This document shows, piece after piece, positions 59,980 through 64,000 of a DNA stretch of 64,000 nucleotides. Position numbers and translations under genes: made by a program. The number at the start of each line of letters is the position of its first letter. Positions within the stretch are counted from its first letter, which is position 1. The DNA comes from Diphasiastrum complanatum (Eukaryota; Streptophyta; Lycopodiopsida; Lycopodiales; Lycopodiaceae), in contig CM055100.1 of assembly GCA_029204225.1 (NCBI GenBank), positions 32,827,645-32,891,644 on the forward strand. Direction: 5' to 3'. The notes beneath the pieces are model-generated. The model was not told where the DNA came from. It worked only from the letters and a program-made list of their open reading frames with translations, and did no database searches.

Positions 59980-60567
59980 ATGGCAGCTGCTCCTGCTTTA
60001 GATTCTGATACTTTGATATTGGCAATCAACAATCTACAGCAACAGATTGTTAATATGCGGGCAAGACATACAAAGGATCAATAGGACTTGAGGGAGCTAA
60101 TGCCAGTTAAGGCAATTATTGTATCAACCCTTGTTTACACCAAAAATCTTCACTAGGAAAAGAAGGACAGATCCCTTGACATGGTCATATCATGGATTGA
60201 TCGGTGGAACTCGCATTTTTCCATACACGATTCTTCCGACCACAATAAAATCAACCTGGCTCTCTTGTACTTGCGAGGTAAAGCATTTACTTGGTGGCAG
60301 AGTATGAGGGAAAGCCCGAAGCACCTAGGACGTGAGAAGACTTCTCCTCAGCTGCTTTTTGCTTTAGAAACGATTGAATGCATGAATATTGTGGATTGTG
60401 ATTCATACATGTGTTGGTTAAAGGATTTTACTTATCATGAAGAATACAATTTACAAAGTTATAACATGCAACTTGCACTAATGTCTAACAATCTAAAAGA
60501 AGAAAATTTGCCGGAAGGCGAAACCTTTAGAAGACTTAGACAAGAATTTAGCAACGTTTTCCCATAG
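59980..60567 (+). pseudogene. gypsy gag
   Basis: The ATG at 59980 reads APALDSDTLILAINNLQQQI and then a TAG. Another frame carries the gag core (KINLALLYLRGKAFTWWQ at about 60249-60302; LKDFTYHEEYNLQSYNMQ at about 60420-60473). No CCHC knuckle is visible, and the frame runs into the segment that normally precedes RT (EGETFRRLRQEFSNVFP). Confidence 0.8.
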
Positions 60568-62336
60568 CAGCTTCCTGAGGGTCTTCCCCCCTCTAGGGGA
60601 GTCGACCATAGTATTAAACTCCTTCCTGGTAGCTCGCCTATATCTTTGTTTTCTTATAGGATGAGTACTCTCGAAGAGGATGAAGTTTATAGGCAACTGC
60701 AAAATTACCTTAAGATGGGCCATGTAAGGCCTAGTAAGTCCCCTTGGGGGGTCTAGTTATTTTAGTTGACAAAAAGGATAGAGGTACTAGTCTATGTATA
60801 GACTTTAAAAAATTAAATAAATTAACTATTGAAAATCGTTACCCCTTACCTCGAATGGATGAACTGGTTGATCGGGGTCATGGTGCAAAGTACTTCAACA
60901 AAATCGATTTGAGATCAAGGTATTATCATATTCGAATTAAGAGTGAGGATGTGGAGAACTGGGTTAGGTATGGCCATTTTGAGTTTCTGGTCTTACCATT
61001 TGGTTTGACAAATGCTCCTGCAACTTTCCAGCAGATGATGAACGACCTTCTTCGTCCATATCTGGGAAAGTTCGTCATAGTTTACTTAGATGATATTCTC
61101 ATCTATAGTAAGACCTTAGAGGAGCATGAGGAGCATCTCAGGACTATCTTGAAGTTATTTAGACAGGAGAAGCTCTTTGCCAAGGAATCCAAATGTGAGT
61201 ATTTTTAGAAAAGACTAGTTTACCTCGGTCACGTTATTTCGGATCATAGGTTGGAATTTGACCCTAACAAAGTCCGTAAGGTTCGTGAGTGGCCCATACC
61301 TCTAACCATTCGTGAACTTAAGTCCTTGGGTTTTACAGGGTTATTTCATAGGTTCATCATGTATTATGCGGTAATTGCATCACCCTTGACGAATGTCCTT
61401 AAAGGGGTGAAAAGAACTAGCCGTCACAATAAGTTCAGTCTCCAATTACTTGGACTAAAGAGATGAATCAAAGTTTTGAGAACCTGGAATAATGTGTGTC
61501 TACAACGCCTATTTTACACAGTCGATCTTAACAAGCTTGAAACGGATGCTAGCGACTGTGCTATAGGAGCAGTCCTATATCAGAATGGTAGACCGGTTGC
61601 TTTTGAAAGCAAAAAGTTGAATCCTGCTCAAAGGCGATATTCCACCTATGATAAGAAACGATTTACAGTAATTCATGCCTTAAAATTTTGGAGACATTAT
61701 TTGTATGGATCCAAATTTATCATAGTGACTGACCATCAGGCATTAAAGTATATTAATGATGTAGTTGACCTGAGGGGTCGTAAAGTCAGATGGTCAGAAA
61801 TGCTCCAAGAATTTCATTATGACATTAAGTACCGGAGGAGTATATCTAATAATGTCGCGGATGCCTTAAGTTAGATTGGAGAGGTTAGTCAGTTAAGCTT
61901 TTCTGAAATCCAATCTGAATTATAACCGTCCCTAAGAGATTTGTGTAAGACCGATAGGTATTTCGGTCATATTTGGCTAGACATCCTGGTAGGTACTTCT
62001 AGATCTAGTGTTGTGCTTGGAATGCAAGATTCCAAGATTTCTCCCTAATTGAAGCTGCTCCTTTGAACCTGTCAAAGCGGCCTTGGAATCCCTGAACTAG
62101 GACAAGATATTGAGGGACTAAAGGAATGGGTTACTTTGCCGGAATGGGAAAGTGTGTGTGCCAAAAAATGATGATATTAGGGCCCGAATCCTGCAGGAAT
62201 GTCATGATAGCCCATGTGCTAGGCACCTTGGCTCACAAAAAACACTTGACCTAATAAAAAGGAGAAAAGGAGCGAGACCTTTGATTGAGATTCCCCAATT
62301 TACTTCCTTAGAAGTAGAGTCTTTTAAGGGGGAGGC
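60568..62336 (+). pseudogene. gypsy RT, RNase H and integrase stub
   Basis: RT starts after a TAG at LPEGLPPSRGVDHSIKLLPG. It continues with CIDFKKLNKLTIENRYPLPR, FNKIDLRSRYYHIRI, YGHFEFLVLPFGLTNAPATF and the YLDDILIYSKT box (about 61083-61115). A small in-frame loss lies just before RYGHFEF. RNase H is at about 61515-61870 (ETDASDCAIGAVLYQNG, IVTDHQALKYIND, NVADALS). The integrase zinc finger remnant is HDSPCARHLGSQKTLDLIK at about 62203-62259. After it the sequence jumps straight to the polypurine tract, so the catalytic core is deleted. Several stops interrupt the frame. Confidence 0.9.
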
Positions 62337-62338
62337 AA

Positions 62339-62768
62339 TGTTAGGTAGCCAACCCTTGGGTCCTAAAGCCCAACTTGGAAACCAAGTGTCAACTGGGCCT
62401 GTTGACTTGACCAGTGACTCGTGGACCTACATGATTGCCACTTGTCGTGATCCAAGATGTGTGCCTGGCTTGGAGACTCCTACCTTGGAGGTATAGAAGG
62501 GAGGAGGTCTCATTAACCATTCATTCTATCTACCTAGGAGAAGGTGGATGGTGAGCGCTTGTGCACGGGCAGGATGTGAGCTAGAGTAGGGTGACAGATG
62601 AGTGATGGCTCTAGCGGTGGTATGAAACGTTGTTAGGATTGGAGGTGGGAACAGGCCAGGGCATGGAGGGTGGATCTAGATTGGATCCTACGTCGAGGTG
62701 GATTGTGTGACATTCAGGTTCATAAGGTGACCGGCACCTGGCGGTTTGTGGTTTAAGGGTGTAACAAC
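62339..62768 (+). repeat. 3' LTR of the gypsy element
   Basis: A 430-bp copy with TGTTA...TAACA inverted ends. It follows the polypurine tract directly. Confidence 0.8.
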
Positions 62769-62788
62769 ATACTAGATTGGAGTAACTG

Positions 62789-63265
62789 TTAGAGCCCAGT
62801 TACGACTCTATCATGACCTTGGCACGGCCGGTCACCAGAGGGCCTGAGGCCAAGTATTGGCAAGGGCCGGTGACCGAGGAGGACATCTGTCCCAAGTTGG
62901 GACTGGTGCATCACGAGCAGTGACCCGGTGTGGCCGCCTGACAAGTTGTCAGAGATGCGGTGTGTCTTGACCGTCGGGACCCTAACCGTCAGTGACGAGA
63001 TGCTAGCCGACAAGTAGTCGAGGTGACCAAGAGGGTCACAGGTCTTTGGCGGGGCACGGGGGTGGTACCCTATGAGTCACTCAGTATTCACAGGTCACAG
63101 GGGCTAGGCATGCCAAGTGGATTGATCACCCACAGGTGGATGCCATGTGCCAGTTGACGGGAATAGCAGGTAGAAGGACTCAAGGAGGGGGTGCCTATGG
63201 TTGAGAGGTTCATTCTACACACCGGCTTCTGGGATTCACGAGCTTGGAGAGACTGGCTTGTGACA
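62789..63265 (+). repeat. 5' LTR of a GC-rich LTR element
   Basis: It begins TGTTAGAGCCC and ends ...CTTGTGACA, followed by ATT and a tRNA-iMet primer site. At 477 bp it is markedly more GC-rich than anything else in the window and contains GGCCGGT-type words twice (about 62828 and 62868). The partner LTR would lie beyond the window. Confidence 0.75.
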
Positions 63266-63267
63266 AT

Positions 63268-63280
63268 TGGTATCAGAGCC
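63268..63280 (+). promoter_or_regulatory. primer binding site, tRNA-iMet type
   Basis: TGGTATCAGAGCC is an exact match to the usual plant site, three bases after the LTR end. Confidence 0.93.
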
Positions 63281-64000
63281 TCGTTCTAGAGAGAGAAAAC
63301 GTCGTTCTAGAGAGAGAGTGTAGAAATTGTCAGATTTTGCTTGTTTTTGAAGGTTTTTTGAGGGAGAAAACGTGGGAGATAGATTGGAGAAGAAAGGTGG
63401 GCCTCCAGCGCTGCTGTTCCAGCATAGAGGGAGCCCACAAACACCCGTTTTGAAGGAGAAAAGGTGGAAAATTTTTTGAGAATGCTCCATTGCCTTCCTG
63501 TGGCCTATCTCCATCGCTGAAAAAAAGGAAAATAGATTCAGATTTGCAAGGATTTGTGGGCAATCGTTTCCTACTGTTCCAATGCTGATCTTCACATCTT
63601 TTCAGAGTTGTTTCAACGATTTCTAGCAGGGAAATTTGGGCATACTTTGTTCCTACAGCTCCAGCGCATTTTTTCAGAAGGATTTTCGCTCATAACTTTC
63701 CGGAACCTTCTCAGATCCTGATCAGATTTTGGGAGCATGTTTCTAGTATCCATAGCGATCCTATAGAGCCATCATACGCCGGTTTTGGAGCAGATTTGCC
63801 TCTATTTCACCAAAGAGTCAGTTTCCAAGCAAAAAACAGGTCAGATTTTTGGATTGGGCATAACTTCTCCGATTCATCTCCAGTTTTTGCTGTTAAGGTT
63901 TCAGATTGGGCCTAGTAGGAGTGCGACCTACTGCCAATTGACCGTTCGTAAAAAGTTTTTGCCGTTTGGAAGAAATTCGACGTCAAACAACCGGCTTTTT
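63281..64000 (+). mobile_element. leader of the GC-rich LTR element, cut by the window
   Basis: Untranslated leader with a short duplication (GTTCTAGAGAGAGA at 63284 and 63304). No gag frame has started by the window edge. Overlapping minus-strand frames (63236-63595 and 63330-63563) look like chance. Confidence 0.6.

Larger units (their letters stand above)
59304..62768 (+). mobile_element. defective Ty3/gypsy retrotransposon
   Basis: Two matching LTR starts (59304 and 62339) bracket gag and pol pieces in the order gag, RT, RNase H, integrase zinc finger. The protease-like region and the integrase core are gone. A polypurine tract (AAGGGGGAGGCAA) touches the second LTR. The element begins TGTTA and ends TAACA at 62768. 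Its flanks GCATA (59299-59303) and ACATA (62769-62773) look like a target duplication with one mismatch. It probably lies within the lunapark gene, in an intron upstream of the visible exons, in the opposite orientation. Confidence 0.85.

Overview
The window is AT-rich nuclear DNA from a land plant. Three things point there: a six-exon D-type cyclin with an LxCxE motif, a lunapark-family gene with plant-style introns, and a dense mix of Ty1/copia and Ty3/gypsy retrotransposon relics primed by initiator tRNA-Met or tRNA-Asp. I cannot name the species. A seed-free vascular plant such as a fern is a guess, not a reading. Nothing looks bacterial, and I found no tRNA gene, rRNA gene or CRISPR array.

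Layout. 1-4.57 kb holds nothing I recognise. 4.57-10.7 kb is decayed copia material: two copia fragments meet head-to-head at about 5.65 kb, and the right-hand one carries a 368-bp MITE. 13.6-24.0 kb is a nest: a copia LTR relic, a truncated minus-strand gypsy element (tRNA-Asp primer site, repeat-rich leader), a copia LTR plus gag, an LTR scrap fused to a copia RT/RNase H, and another 3' LTR. 26.36-28.01 kb is the one complete, apparently functional gene, a D-type cyclin with an E2F-type site and TATA box upstream. 30-32.5 kb holds small repeats and a copia scrap.

32.57-35.59 kb (minus strand) is a broken multi-exon gene with a beta-class N6/N4 DNA methyltransferase-like domain. A repeat array occupies its first visible intron and continues upstream to 37.56 kb, and each unit carries a palindromic hairpin core. 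38.03-47.99 kb is a complete LTR element with no gag-pol (LARD-like): two LTRs of about 490 bp, a tRNA-iMet primer site, a polypurine tract and a perfect 5-bp target duplication (ACTAT). Its interior holds unrecognised, coding-like spliced fragments on both strands. 48.44-49.15 kb is an isolated copia RT domain still open over 234 codons. 53.87-58.31 kb (minus strand) is the 3' part of a lunapark gene. Its N-terminal exons are not in the window, and the space where they might lie holds a defective gypsy element (59.30-62.77 kb) and the start of a GC-rich LTR element (62.79 kb to the window edge).

The two host genes are unrelated in role: cyclin D drives G1/S through CDK and retinoblastoma-related protein, and lunapark shapes the tubular ER. 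The most unusual signals are the methyltransferase-like gene with its hairpin array, the LARD cargo, and a gypsy U5 region that appears complementary to a second part of its tRNA-Asp primer.
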